Notes: generated by a model not told the origin, from the sequence alone. 5,482 bases of DNA from Candidatus Rokuibacteriota bacterium (GCA_016188625.1 JACPHL010000006.1:1-5482), one strand, 5' to 3'. Shown: positions 1-5,288, counted from the first letter of the stretch. Translations and numbers: made by a program.

Positions 1-86
1 CCCGGGCCGTGCTGGTCGGCGAGGCCCTGTCCCGGAGCCCGGATCCGGTCGCCAAGCTCCGCGAGTTGGCCCTCCTCGATGGCTAG
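1..86 (+). CDS. trpC: Indole-3-glycerol-phosphate synthase, C-terminal end (partial)
   Basis: Only the last 27 codons are present; the frame begins at base 3 and ends at the TAG at 84-86. The peptide contains AVLVGEAL followed by SRSPDPVAKLREL, which matches the last beta strand and helix of the TrpC TIM barrel (family pattern AVLVGE-L-R--DP---L--L). The enzyme closes the indole ring, converting carboxyphenylaminodeoxyribulose phosphate to indole-3-glycerol phosphate in the cytoplasm. This is the step between TrpF and TrpA, and trpF is the next gene, which supports the call. The catalytic residues lie outside the window. The stop codon is only 5 bp from the edge of an intergenic repeat, so the gene end and the repeat nearly touch. 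Confidence rests on a short but characteristic motif plus gene order. Confidence 0.85.
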   Translation, partial: RAVLVGEALSRSPDPVAKLRELALLDG

Positions 87-92
87 TTACCC

Positions 93-120
93 TGGGAGGG
101 GGGCTCCGCCCCCCTTCCCA
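93..120. repeat. Hairpin B of repeat copy 1
   Basis: The inner stem GGGGGGC (98-104) pairs perfectly with GCCCCCC (108-114) around a 3-nt loop. The outer stem TGGGA (93-97) pairs with TCCCA (116-120), leaving T115 bulged. This gives 12 pairs in all. The outer pair 94:119 is flipped relative to copy 2 (2931:2956), with pairing kept. There is no T-tract on either side, so it does not look like a standard intrinsic terminator. Confidence 0.88.
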
Positions 121-138
121 AACCTCCCCCCAAGGGTT

Positions 139-157
139 GCGCCGGCAAAGCCGGCGC
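139..157. repeat. Hairpin A of repeat copy 1
   Basis: A perfect 8-bp stem, GCGCCGGC (139-146) with GCCGGCGC (150-157), closes a 3-nt loop (AAA on the + strand, TTT in element orientation). The pair 143:153 is flipped relative to copy 2 (2898:2908) while pairing is kept, so the stem rather than its exact sequence is conserved. Confidence 0.9.
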
Positions 158-191
158 GCGAAGTGGACCCTCCATCCGCGAGCCGAGGGTC

Positions 192-195
192 GAGG
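192..195 (+). promoter_or_regulatory. Ribosome binding site of trpF, formed at the repeat edge
   Basis: GAGG lies 5 nt before the trpF ATG and is the only Shine-Dalgarno-like sequence near it. Three of its four bases (192-194) are the terminal bases of repeat copy 1, so the repeat appears to supply the trpF translation signal. Confidence 0.6.
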
Positions 196-200
196 TAGTC

Positions 201-812
201 ATGGTTCGGGTGAAGATCTGCGGGATCACGAACCTGGAGGACGCCCTCCTGGCCGCCGAGGCCGGCGCCGACGCCCTGGGCTTCATCTTCGTCGCGGGGA
301 CTCCCCGCTACGTCGAGCCGGCCCGGGCCCGGGCGATCATCCGCGAGCTCCCCCCCTTCATCTGCCCGGTGGGAGTCTTCTGGGACCATCCGCCCGAGGT
401 CATCCGCGAGGTCGCCGAGGCCTGCGGGCTCGGGGCGCTCCAGCTCCACGGCGACGAGCCGCCCGAGGCGACCGTCGGCTTCCGGCTCCCGGTGATCAAG
501 GCGGTCAAGGTCGCGGGTCCCGATGATCTCGCCCAGCTCGACCGCTACAAGGTCGAGGCCTTCCTCCTCGACAGCCCCGCGCGCTGGAGCGAGGGCTCCC
601 CCCGGCCTTCCATCCCCTGGGAGCTGGCGCGCCAGGCGGCCAGCCGGGGACGGATCGTCCTCTCCGCCGGGCTGACCCCGGACAACGTCGGCGAGGCGAT
701 CCGGATCGCGGCCCCGTACGGGGTGGACGTCAACTCGGGCGTGGAGGCGGCGCCCGGCCGGAAGGACCCGGCCAAGGTGCGCCGCTTCATCGAGGTCGCC
801 CGCCGTGGCTAA
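201..812 (+). CDS. trpF: Phosphoribosylanthranilate isomerase
   Basis: This 203-aa single-domain TIM barrel catalyses the Amadori rearrangement of phosphoribosylanthranilate to carboxyphenylaminodeoxyribulose phosphate, the substrate of TrpC. Visible motifs are KICGITN at residues 5-11 with the catalytic Cys7, LQLHGDE at 80-86, the general-acid Asp in LLD at 122-124, SAGLTPDNV at 155-163, and GVDVNSGVE at 174-182, which with the preceding loop binds phosphate. The length is normal for the family. The ATG start puts the KICGI motif at its usual distance from the N-terminus. One oddity is that the loop after Asp124, usually GG(S/T)G-x-x-FDW, reads [10 protein letters not shown] here, losing the second conserved glycine pair and the Asp of FDW. 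The gene follows the trpC tail across a repeat and overlaps trpB by 8 nt, implying coupled translation. The identity is firm; the loop change could alter kinetics. Confidence 0.96.
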   Translation: MVRVKICGITNLEDALLAAEAGADALGFIFVAGTPRYVEPARARAIIRELPPFICPVGVFWDHPPEVIREVAEACGLGALQLHGDEPPEATVGFRLPVIKAVKVAGPDDLAQLDRYKVEAFLLDSPARWSEGSPRPSIPWELARQAASRGRIVLSAGLTPDNVGEAIRIAAPYGVDVNSGVEAAPGRKDPAKVRRFIEVARRG

Positions 813-2025
813 GCGGGCGCGCCTGCCGGACCGCGCCGGGCGCTTCGGCCCCTTCGGCGGGCGGTTCGTCCCCGAGACCCTCATGACCCCGCTGATGGAG
901 CTGGAGCGGGTGTACCTCGGGGCCCGGCGCGACCCGACCTTCCGCCGGGAGCTCCACGCGCTCCTGACGACCTACGCGGGCCGCCCCACCCCGCTGACGC
1001 CCGCCCGCCGCCTCGCCGGCCACCTGGGCGGGGCCGAGATCTCCCTCAAGCGAGAGGACCTCTGCCACACCGGCGCCCACAAGATCAACAACACCCTGGG
1101 GCAGGCCCTCCTGGCGAGCCGGATGGGGAAGCCGAGGATCATCGCCGAGACCGGGGCCGGCCAGCACGGCGTCGCGACGGCCACGGCGGCGGCGCTGCTC
1201 GGGCTCCAGTGCGAGGTCTACATGGGGGAGGAGGACACCCGGCGGCAGGCCCTGAACGTCTTCCGGATGGAGCTCCTGGGCGCCCGGGTGATCCCGGTGA
1301 CCTCCGGGAGCCGGACCCTGAAGGACGCCATGAACGAGGCGCTCCGGGACTGGGTCACCAACATCCGGACCACCTACTACTGCATCGGCTCCACCGCCGG
1401 GCCGCACCCCTACACGATGATGGTGCGCGACTTCCAGGCGGTGATCGGCCGCGAGGCCCGCGCCCAGTTCCTCCGCGCCGCCGGGGTCCTCCCCGACGCG
1501 CTGGTCGCCTGCGTGGGCGGCGGCTCGAACGCCCTGGGGCTCTTCACCGCCTTCCTCGGCGATCCGGTCCGGCTCATCGGGGTCGAGGCGGCCGGGGAGG
1601 GGCTCGAGACCGGCCGCCACGCCGCGACCCTCGCCGCCGGCTCCCCGGGGATCCTCCACGGCAGCCGCTCCTACCTCCTCCAGGACGGCGACGGTCAGGT
1701 CCTGGCCGCCCACTCCGTCGCGCCGGGCCTGGACTACCCCGGGGTCGGCCCCGAGCACAGCTACCTCAAGGAGACCGGGCGGGCCGAGTACGTGACCGTG
1801 ACCGACGGCGAGGCCCTGGAGGCCTTCCGGCTCCTGGCCCGCCTCGAAGGGCTCATCCCGGCCCTGGAGTCGGCCCACGCCGTCGCCTACGCCCTCCGCC
1901 TCGCCCCCGCCCTCGGCCCGGGGCGGCGGCTCCTCGTCTGCCTGTCGGGGCGGGGGGACAAGGATGTCCAGAGCGTCGCCGGCCTGGCGGGCGCGACGGA
2001 CGGAGGGGGCCGTGGGGCGCATTGA
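805..2025 (+). CDS. trpB: Tryptophan synthase beta chain
   Basis: This 406-aa PLP enzyme condenses indole with L-serine to give L-tryptophan, acting in the alpha2-beta2 complex with TrpA. The N-terminal signature [16 protein letters not shown] (12-27) is canonical. The PLP-binding Lys is K93 in HTGAHKINN. The catalytic Glu is E116 in AETGAGQHG. The phosphate-binding loop is GGGSNA (238-243), and SGRGDKD (381-387) contributes to the cofactor ring site. The start is GTG, overlapping the trpF stop (GTGGCTAA), with GAGG 9 nt upstream at 792-795. It leaves only about 11 residues before the conserved GRFGPFGG, as expected, and the next in-frame ATG would delete that motif. The length and motifs fit the standard TrpB1 type that pairs with TrpA, rather than the longer TrpB2. 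The Gly-rich last 15 residues overlap the trpA start and are probably dispensable. Confidence 0.97.
   Translation: MAKRARLPDRAGRFGPFGGRFVPETLMTPLMELERVYLGARRDPTFRRELHALLTTYAGRPTPLTPARRLAGHLGGAEISLKREDLCHTGAHKINNTLGQALLASRMGKPRIIAETGAGQHGVATATAAALLGLQCEVYMGEEDTRRQALNVFRMELLGARVIPVTSGSRTLKDAMNEALRDWVTNIRTTYYCIGSTAGPHPYTMMVRDFQAVIGREARAQFLRAAGVLPDALVACVGGGSNALGLFTAFLGDPVRLIGVEAAGEGLETGRHAATLAAGSPGILHGSRSYLLQDGDGQVLAAHSVAPGLDYPGVGPEHSYLKETGRAEYVTVTDGEALEAFRLLARLEGLIPALESAHAVAYALRLAPALGPGRRLLVCLSGRGDKDVQSVAGLAGATDGGGRGAH
2002..2006 (+). promoter_or_regulatory. Ribosome binding site deciding the trpA start
   Basis: GGAGG, inside a longer GGAGGGGG run, lies 5 nt upstream of the GTG at 2012 and within the 3' end of trpB. 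It is the best Shine-Dalgarno in the operon. It favours GTG 2012 over the in-frame ATG at 1964. Confidence 0.75.
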
Positions 2026-2821
2026 GGAGACCTTCCACCGCCTCCGCCGGCGGGGGGAGCGGGCCCTGATCCCGTACTTCACCGCCGGGGACCCGGGGCT
2101 CGAGGTGACGCGCCAGCTCGTCGAGGAGGCCGCGGCCCGGGGGGCCGACCTCATCGAGCTGGGGCTGCCGTTCTCGGACCCCCTCGCCGACGGCCCGACC
2201 ATCCAGCGCGCCTCTCAGCGCGCCCTGGCCCAGGGGGCCAGCCTGGCCAAGCTCCTCCCCGTGGTCGCCTCGCTCAGAGGCCGCGTGAGCGCGCCCCTCA
2301 TCCTGATGAGCTACCTGAACCCGCTCCACCGCCACGGTCTCGCCGCGGCGGTCCAGGAGCTCGTCCAGGCCGGCTTCGACGGCCTGATCGTCCCCGACCT
2401 CCCCCCCGAGGAGGGTCGCCCCCTGGACCGGCTGGCGCGCGCGGCCGGCCTCGACCTGATCCCCCTGGTGGCCCCCACCAGCGGGCCGGAACGCCTCCGC
2501 CTCATCGCGCGCCGGGCCCGGGGCTTCCTCTACCTGGTGGCCCTCACCGGGGTGACCGGGGCGCGGGCGGAGCTCCCCCCCGATCTCCTCCGGCAGATCC
2601 GGGAGCTCCGGGCCGTCACCTCGAAGCCGATCTGCGTGGGCTTCGGCCTCTCCACGCCCGAGCACGTCCGGGAGGTGGTCCGCTGGGCCGACGGGGCGAT
2701 CGTCGGGAGCGCCATCGTCCGGCGGATCGAGGAGCTCCAGGGCGACCCGGGCATGGTGGGCAAGATCGGGGGTCTCATCGCCGCCCTCAAGGGCGCGACC
2801 CGGGACGGCGGGCAGGGCTAG
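2012..2821 (+). CDS. trpA: Tryptophan synthase alpha chain
   Basis: This 269-aa TIM barrel cleaves indole-3-glycerol phosphate to indole and glyceraldehyde-3-phosphate, and passes indole through the tunnel to TrpB. The motifs run in order: [11 protein letters not shown] (19-29), [18 protein letters not shown] (48-65), YLNP (101-104), [11 protein letters not shown] (124-134), LTGVTGAR (178-185), [10 protein letters not shown] (210-219) and GAIVGSAIV (228-236). With the GTG start the catalytic acids fall at Glu49 and Asp60, the same numbers as in the E. coli and Salmonella enzyme, which supports this start. An in-frame ATG at 1964 would add 16 residues with no family similarity and lies deep inside trpB. 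The 14-nt overlap with trpB and a strong internal Shine-Dalgarno suggest coupled expression of the two subunits. The stop is followed after 35 bp by repeat copy 2. Confidence 0.97.
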   Translation: MGRIEETFHRLRRRGERALIPYFTAGDPGLEVTRQLVEEAAARGADLIELGLPFSDPLADGPTIQRASQRALAQGASLAKLLPVVASLRGRVSAPLILMSYLNPLHRHGLAAAVQELVQAGFDGLIVPDLPPEEGRPLDRLARAAGLDLIPLVAPTSGPERLRLIARRARGFLYLVALTGVTGARAELPPDLLRQIRELRAVTSKPICVGFGLSTPEHVREVVRWADGAIVGSAIVRRIEELQGDPGMVGKIGGLIAALKGATRDGGQG

Positions 2822-2893
2822 AAGCCCGTCCGAGTACACTATGCGGCTCGCGCGTTCTCGACCCTCGGCACACGGATGGTTGGTCCGCTCCGA

Positions 2894-2912
2894 GCGCGGG
2901 CTTTGCCCGCGC
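2894..2912. repeat. Hairpin A of repeat copy 2
   Basis: A perfect 8-bp stem, GCGCGGGC (2894-2901) with GCCCGCGC (2905-2912), closes a TTT loop. Relative to copy 1 the fifth pair is G:C instead of C:G, a compensatory double change. Confidence 0.9.
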
Positions 2913-2929
2913 ACCCTTGGGGGGAGGTT

Positions 2930-2957
2930 TCGGAAGGGGGGCGGAGCCCCCCTCCGA
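2930..2957. repeat. Hairpin B of repeat copy 2
   Basis: The inner stem GGGGGGC (2936-2942) pairs with GCCCCCC (2946-2952) around a GGA loop. The outer stem TCGGA (2930-2934) pairs with TCCGA (2953-2957), leaving A2935 bulged. The pair 2931:2956 is C:G where copy 1 has G:C. No T-tract follows. Confidence 0.88.
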
Positions 2958-2969
2958 GACAGTTAGCCG

Positions 2970-3830
2970 ATGGCCTGGTGGTTCCGCCGGAGGGAGGGGG
3001 AGGGGCGCTCCCGGAAGGTGGTCATCGCCGAGGGGCTCTGGATCAAGTGCGAGGCCTGCCGGGAGATCGTCTACCGGGCCGAGGTCGAGCGGAACGCCCG
3101 GACCTGTCCCAAGTGCCGCGCCCCCTTCCGGATCGGCGCCCGCGAGCGCCTGGAGCTGCTCCTCGACCCCGGGAGCTTCGAGGAGCGGGATGCCGGGCTC
3201 CGCTCACAGGACCCCCTGGGCTTCAAGGACACCCGCCGCTACCGCGACCGCCTCAGGGCGGCCAGGGAGAAGACCGGGCAGGAGGAGGCGGTCGTCTCCG
3301 GGACGGGCCGGATCGAGGGGCACCAGATCGCCATCTGCGTCTTCGAGTTCGCCTTCATGGGGGGGAGCATGGCCTCGGCGGTGGGGGAGAAGGTCACCCG
3401 GGCCGTCGAGTTTGCGGCCCGGAAGCGCCTCCCCCTCGTCATCGTCAGCTGCTCGGGCGGGGCCCGGATGCAGGAGGGGATCCTCTCCCTCATGCAGATG
3501 GCCAAGACCGCCGCGGCCCTCCACCGGCTGGCGGAGGAGCGGGTCCCGTACATCGCGGTGCTCACCGACCCGACCACGGGCGGGGTCATGGCGAGCTTCG
3601 CCTCCCTCGGCGACATCATCGTCGCCGAGCCGAAGGCCCTCATCGGCTTCGCCGGCCCCCGCGTCATCGCCGAAACGATCCGCCAGCCCCTCCCCGACGG
3701 GTTCCAGCGCTCGGAGTTCCTGCTCGAGCACGGGATGGTGGACCTGGTCACGGAGCGCAAGGAGCTCCGCGAGCTCCTCCGCCGCATCCTGGCCTTCTTC
3801 GCCGAGCCCTCCGCCCTCCCGCTCCCCTGA
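2970..3830 (+). CDS. accD: Acetyl-CoA carboxylase carboxyltransferase subunit beta
   Basis: This 286-aa subunit forms the alpha2-beta2 carboxyltransferase with AccA. It transfers the carboxyl group from carboxybiotin on AccB to acetyl-CoA, making malonyl-CoA for fatty acid synthesis. The N-terminal zinc ribbon is complete: C27-x2-C30 and C46-x2-C49. The crotonase-like core follows, with MGGSMASAVGEK (130-141), SCSGGARMQEG (160-170), LTDPTTGGVMASFASLGD (198-215), IGFAGPRVIAETI (225-237) and LPDGFQRSEFLLEHGMVD (241-258). All are typical of bacterial AccD, and the length is normal. The ATG is the first possible start because an in-frame TAG (2964-2966) lies just upstream, and the start MAWWFRR matches family N-termini. 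No good Shine-Dalgarno precedes it; the nearest is a weak GAG at the edge of repeat copy 2. It probably shares a transcript with folC, 1 nt downstream. Confidence 0.97.
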   Translation: MAWWFRRREGEGRSRKVVIAEGLWIKCEACREIVYRAEVERNARTCPKCRAPFRIGARERLELLLDPGSFEERDAGLRSQDPLGFKDTRRYRDRLRAAREKTGQEEAVVSGTGRIEGHQIAICVFEFAFMGGSMASAVGEKVTRAVEFAARKRLPLVIVSCSGGARMQEGILSLMQMAKTAAALHRLAEERVPYIAVLTDPTTGGVMASFASLGDIIVAEPKALIGFAGPRVIAETIRQPLPDGFQRSEFLLEHGMVDLVTERKELRELLRRILAFFAEPSALPLP

Positions 3831-3831
3831 G

Positions 3832-5112
3832 ATGCCCGGCCGCGAGGCCCTCGACCGCCTCCTGGGCCTCCAGCGCTTCGGGATCCAGCCGGGGCTGGAG
3901 CGGATCCGCGCCCTCCTCGAACCCCTCGGCCACCCCGAGGCCCGGATGGCGATCCTCCACGTGACCGGGACCAACGGGAAGGGCTCCGTCGCCGCCATCG
4001 CCGCGGCGATCCTCCGGGCCGCGGGCCACCGGGTCGGGCTCTACACCTCCCCCCACCTCCTCGACTTCCGGGAGCGGATCGAGATCGACGGCCGGCCGAT
4101 CCCCGACACGGACCTGCTCCGTCACCTGGAGCGGCTGCTCCCGCTCCTGGACCGGGTCGGCTCGACCTTCTTCGAGGCCTCCACGGCCCTGGCGCTCCTG
4201 GCCTTCGCCGAGGCCGGGGTCCGGCTCGCCGTCCTCGAGGTCGGGATGGGGGGGCGGTGGGACGCGACCAACGTCGGGACCCCGGTGGTCTCGGTGATCA
4301 CCCGGATCGACTACGACCACGAGGCCTACCTCGGCGACACCCTCCCGGCCATCGCCCGGGAGAAGGCGGCGATCATCCGCGGGGGGACGGCCCTCTCGGC
4401 GCGGCAGGCGCCCGAGGTCGCTGCGGTCATCGCCGCCCGCTGCCAGGCGGTGGGGGTCCCGCTCCTGGTCGAGGGGCGCGAGCTCTCGGTCGAGGTCGTC
4501 CGGAGCGACCTCGGCGGCCAGCGCCTCCACCTGGCGGGTCCGGGCTGGGCGCACCGGGATGTCGAGCTCGCCCTGCTCGGGACCTTCCAGCCCGCCAACG
4601 CCTGCCTGGCCGTCGGGGCTGCCCACCTCCTGGACCGGGCCGGCTTCCCCGTGCCCGAGCCGGCCCTCCGCGCCGGCCTGGCCGGGGTCCGCTGGCCGGG
4701 GCGCTTCGAGATCGTCCGGAAGGCCCCCTGGCTGGTGCTCGACAGCGCCCACAACCCCGGGGGGGCGCGGGCCCTCGCCGCCTCGCTCCGCCACTACTTC
4801 CCCGACGCCCGCCGAACGCTCGTCGTCGGGATCTCGGCCGACAAGGACAAGGCCGGGATCCTGGAGGCCCTCGCCCCCCTGGCCGCCCGGGTCCTCCTCG
4901 TCGCCTCCTCGAGCCCCAGGGCCACCCCGCCGGAGGAGATGGCCCGCCTGCTCCCGCCCCTCGAGGCCGAGGTGGCCTGCCTCCCGACCGTCGGTCAGGC
5001 CCTGGAGCTGGCCCTGGCCGATCCGGGGGCGGAGGTGGTCTGCGTGACGGGCTCGATCTTCCTCGTCGGCGATCTCCTCCGGTGGCTGGGGTCGGCCGGG
5101 CCGGCTCCCTGA
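3832..5112 (+). CDS. folC: Dihydrofolate synthase / folylpolyglutamate synthase
   Basis: This 426-aa Mur-ligase-type ATP-dependent enzyme adds L-glutamate to dihydropteroate and/or to reduced folates. Motifs: P-loop TGTNGKGS (45-52), TSPHLLDFRERI (72-83), FFEASTALAL (113-122), EVGMGGRWDATN (136-147), and ITRIDYDH...LGDTLPAIAREKAAII (156-182) with K178, expected to be the lysine carbamylated in this family. Then follow TFQPANA (251-257), WPGRFE (288-293) and LDSAHNPGG (303-311) at the entry to the C-terminal glutamate-binding domain. Length is normal. Small departures from the usual pattern are EKAAI for EKAGI and DSAHNP for the commoner DGAHNP, neither expected to be inactivating. Motifs alone do not settle whether it is bifunctional. 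The ATG lies 1 nt after the accD TGA, and the upstream 20 nt are pyrimidine-rich with no Shine-Dalgarno, suggesting translation by reinitiation after accD. Confidence 0.96.
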   Translation: MPGREALDRLLGLQRFGIQPGLERIRALLEPLGHPEARMAILHVTGTNGKGSVAAIAAAILRAAGHRVGLYTSPHLLDFRERIEIDGRPIPDTDLLRHLERLLPLLDRVGSTFFEASTALALLAFAEAGVRLAVLEVGMGGRWDATNVGTPVVSVITRIDYDHEAYLGDTLPAIAREKAAIIRGGTALSARQAPEVAAVIAARCQAVGVPLLVEGRELSVEVVRSDLGGQRLHLAGPGWAHRDVELALLGTFQPANACLAVGAAHLLDRAGFPVPEPALRAGLAGVRWPGRFEIVRKAPWLVLDSAHNPGGARALAASLRHYFPDARRTLVVGISADKDKAGILEALAPLAARVLLVASSSPRATPPEEMARLLPPLEAEVACLPTVGQALELALADPGAEVVCVTGSIFLVGDLLRWLGSAGPAP

Positions 5113-5118
5113 GCCTGG

Positions 5119-5145
5119 CCGGGAGCCCGAGTTCGGGGGTCCCGG
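5119..5145 (+). terminator. Possible terminator hairpin after folC
   Basis: CCGGGA (5119-5124) pairs with TCCCGG (5140-5145), and inside it CCCG (5126-5129) pairs with CGGG (5134-5137) around an AGTT loop. It begins 6 bp after the folC stop. The downstream tract is only mildly T-rich (CTTCTGTT at 5154-5161), so it is not a canonical intrinsic terminator. Position and structure make it the best candidate for ending the trp-accD-folC transcript. Confidence 0.45.
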
Positions 5146-5165
5146 GAACACGCCTTCTGTTGAGC

Positions 5166-5180
5166 CCCGGCGGGACCGGG
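5166..5180 (+). other. Second small hairpin in the folC downstream spacer
   Basis: CCCGG (5166-5170) and CCGGG (5176-5180) form a 5-bp stem with a 5-nt loop, just before the AT-rich promoter region. It could assist termination or be chance in GC-rich DNA. Confidence 0.25.
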
Positions 5181-5203
5181 CCAAATGCATGAGAAATTTC
5201 CCA

Positions 5204-5231
5204 TTGACAAGGTGGTGGCGACTCGTATAAG
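5204..5231 (+). promoter_or_regulatory. Sigma70-type promoter for the Tat-signal gene
   Basis: A perfect -35 hexamer, TTGACA (5204-5209), is followed after 16 nt by TATAAG (5226-5231), five of six matches to TATAAT. The upstream stretch 5183-5203 is unusually AT-rich for this window and contains short palindromes (ATGCAT at 5185-5190 and GAAATTTC at 5193-5200) that could act as UP-element or operator sequence; that role is inference. Transcription would start near 5238, leaving a leader of about 50 nt before the ATG at 5289. Confidence 0.82.
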
Positions 5232-5276
5232 TAGGAGGCGGAATATCGGGTCTCCTTTCTTCACCGGTCTCACCGA

Positions 5277-5283
5277 GGGAGGG
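5277..5283 (+). promoter_or_regulatory. Strong ribosome binding site of the Tat-signal gene
   Basis: GGGAGGG lies 5 nt before ATG 5289 and fixes that start. The strong promoter plus strong site suggest high expression of the downstream protein. Confidence 0.75.
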
Positions 5284-5288
5284 TCACT

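Larger units (their letters stand above)
92..194 (-). repeat. Intergenic two-hairpin repeat, copy 1 (reverse orientation)
   Basis: Read on the minus strand, this 103-bp block aligns end to end with 2857-2958: 11 substitutions and one single-base gap by hand, about 88% identity. In element orientation it begins CTCGACCCTCGG, then has a GC hairpin with a TTT loop (157 down to 139), a conserved linker CCCTTGGGGGGAGGTTT, and a G/C-run hairpin (120 down to 93). It fills nearly all of the 114-bp trpC-trpF gap, starting 5 bp after the trpC stop and ending 6 bp before the trpF ATG. No terminal inverted repeats, target-site duplication or protein-coding capacity are visible, so it does not look like an ordinary insertion sequence or a typical MITE. 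A REP-like, RNA-structural or other dispersed repeat is possible; I know no name for it. Confidence 0.93.
2857..2958 (+). repeat. Intergenic two-hairpin repeat, copy 2 (forward orientation)
   Basis: This 102-bp block matches the reverse complement of 92-194 along its whole length at about 88% identity. Blocks in order are CTCGACCCTCGG, a variable part containing CGGATGG and GGTCC, hairpin A (2894-2912), the invariant linker CCCTTGGGGGGAGGTTT (2914-2930), and hairpin B (2930-2957). It occupies most of the 148-bp trpA-accD gap and ends 11 bp before the accD ATG. With copy 1 it brackets trpFBA as a pair of inverted repeats about 2.66 kb apart. Translated in one frame it gives a peptide resembling GPLRARALPAHP, with a counterpart from copy 1. 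Such peptides are likely sources of spurious small ORFs rather than real proteins. Confidence 0.93.

Noticed and set aside
92-194. Repeat copies as intrinsic terminators
   Set aside because: Hairpin B is strong but no T-tract follows on either strand in either copy, and both lie inside a conserved operon. Partial attenuation cannot be excluded.
92-194. CRISPR array or tRNA/rRNA genes
   Set aside because: The repeats occur once at each site in opposite orientation without spacers, and no cloverleaf or rRNA motif was seen in the window.
2822-2856. Promoter for accD-folC between trpA and repeat copy 2
   Set aside because: TACACT at 2835-2840 resembles a -10 box, but no -35-like sequence lies at the proper distance.
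2918-2944. G-quadruplex in the G-rich half of the repeat
   Set aside because: There are fewer than four separate runs of three or more G in either copy, and the perfect hairpin competes. Only a weak two-tetrad form could be drawn.
92-2958. Repeats as ends of an insertion sequence or composite transposon carrying trpFBA
   Set aside because: No transposase, no terminal inverted repeats within each copy and no flanking target duplication are visible, and the gene order is the ordinary conserved one.
2876-3964. 362-residue + frame covering accD
   Set aside because: Starts inside the repeat and reads accD in a wrong frame, giving Arg/Gly/Pro-rich sequence with no motifs.
2917-5112. 731-residue + frame ending with folC, suggesting a fusion protein
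   Set aside because: The first 305 residues are a Ser/Pro/Arg-rich out-of-frame reading of the repeat and accD. FolC motifs begin only after ATG 3832.
787-5190. Long minus-strand open frames opposite trpB/trpA and folC (787-2202, 1853-2914, 3748-5190)
   Set aside because: They are low-complexity Gly/Arg/Pro/Glu-rich translations opposite well-identified genes, a usual effect of high GC; no domain motifs are seen.
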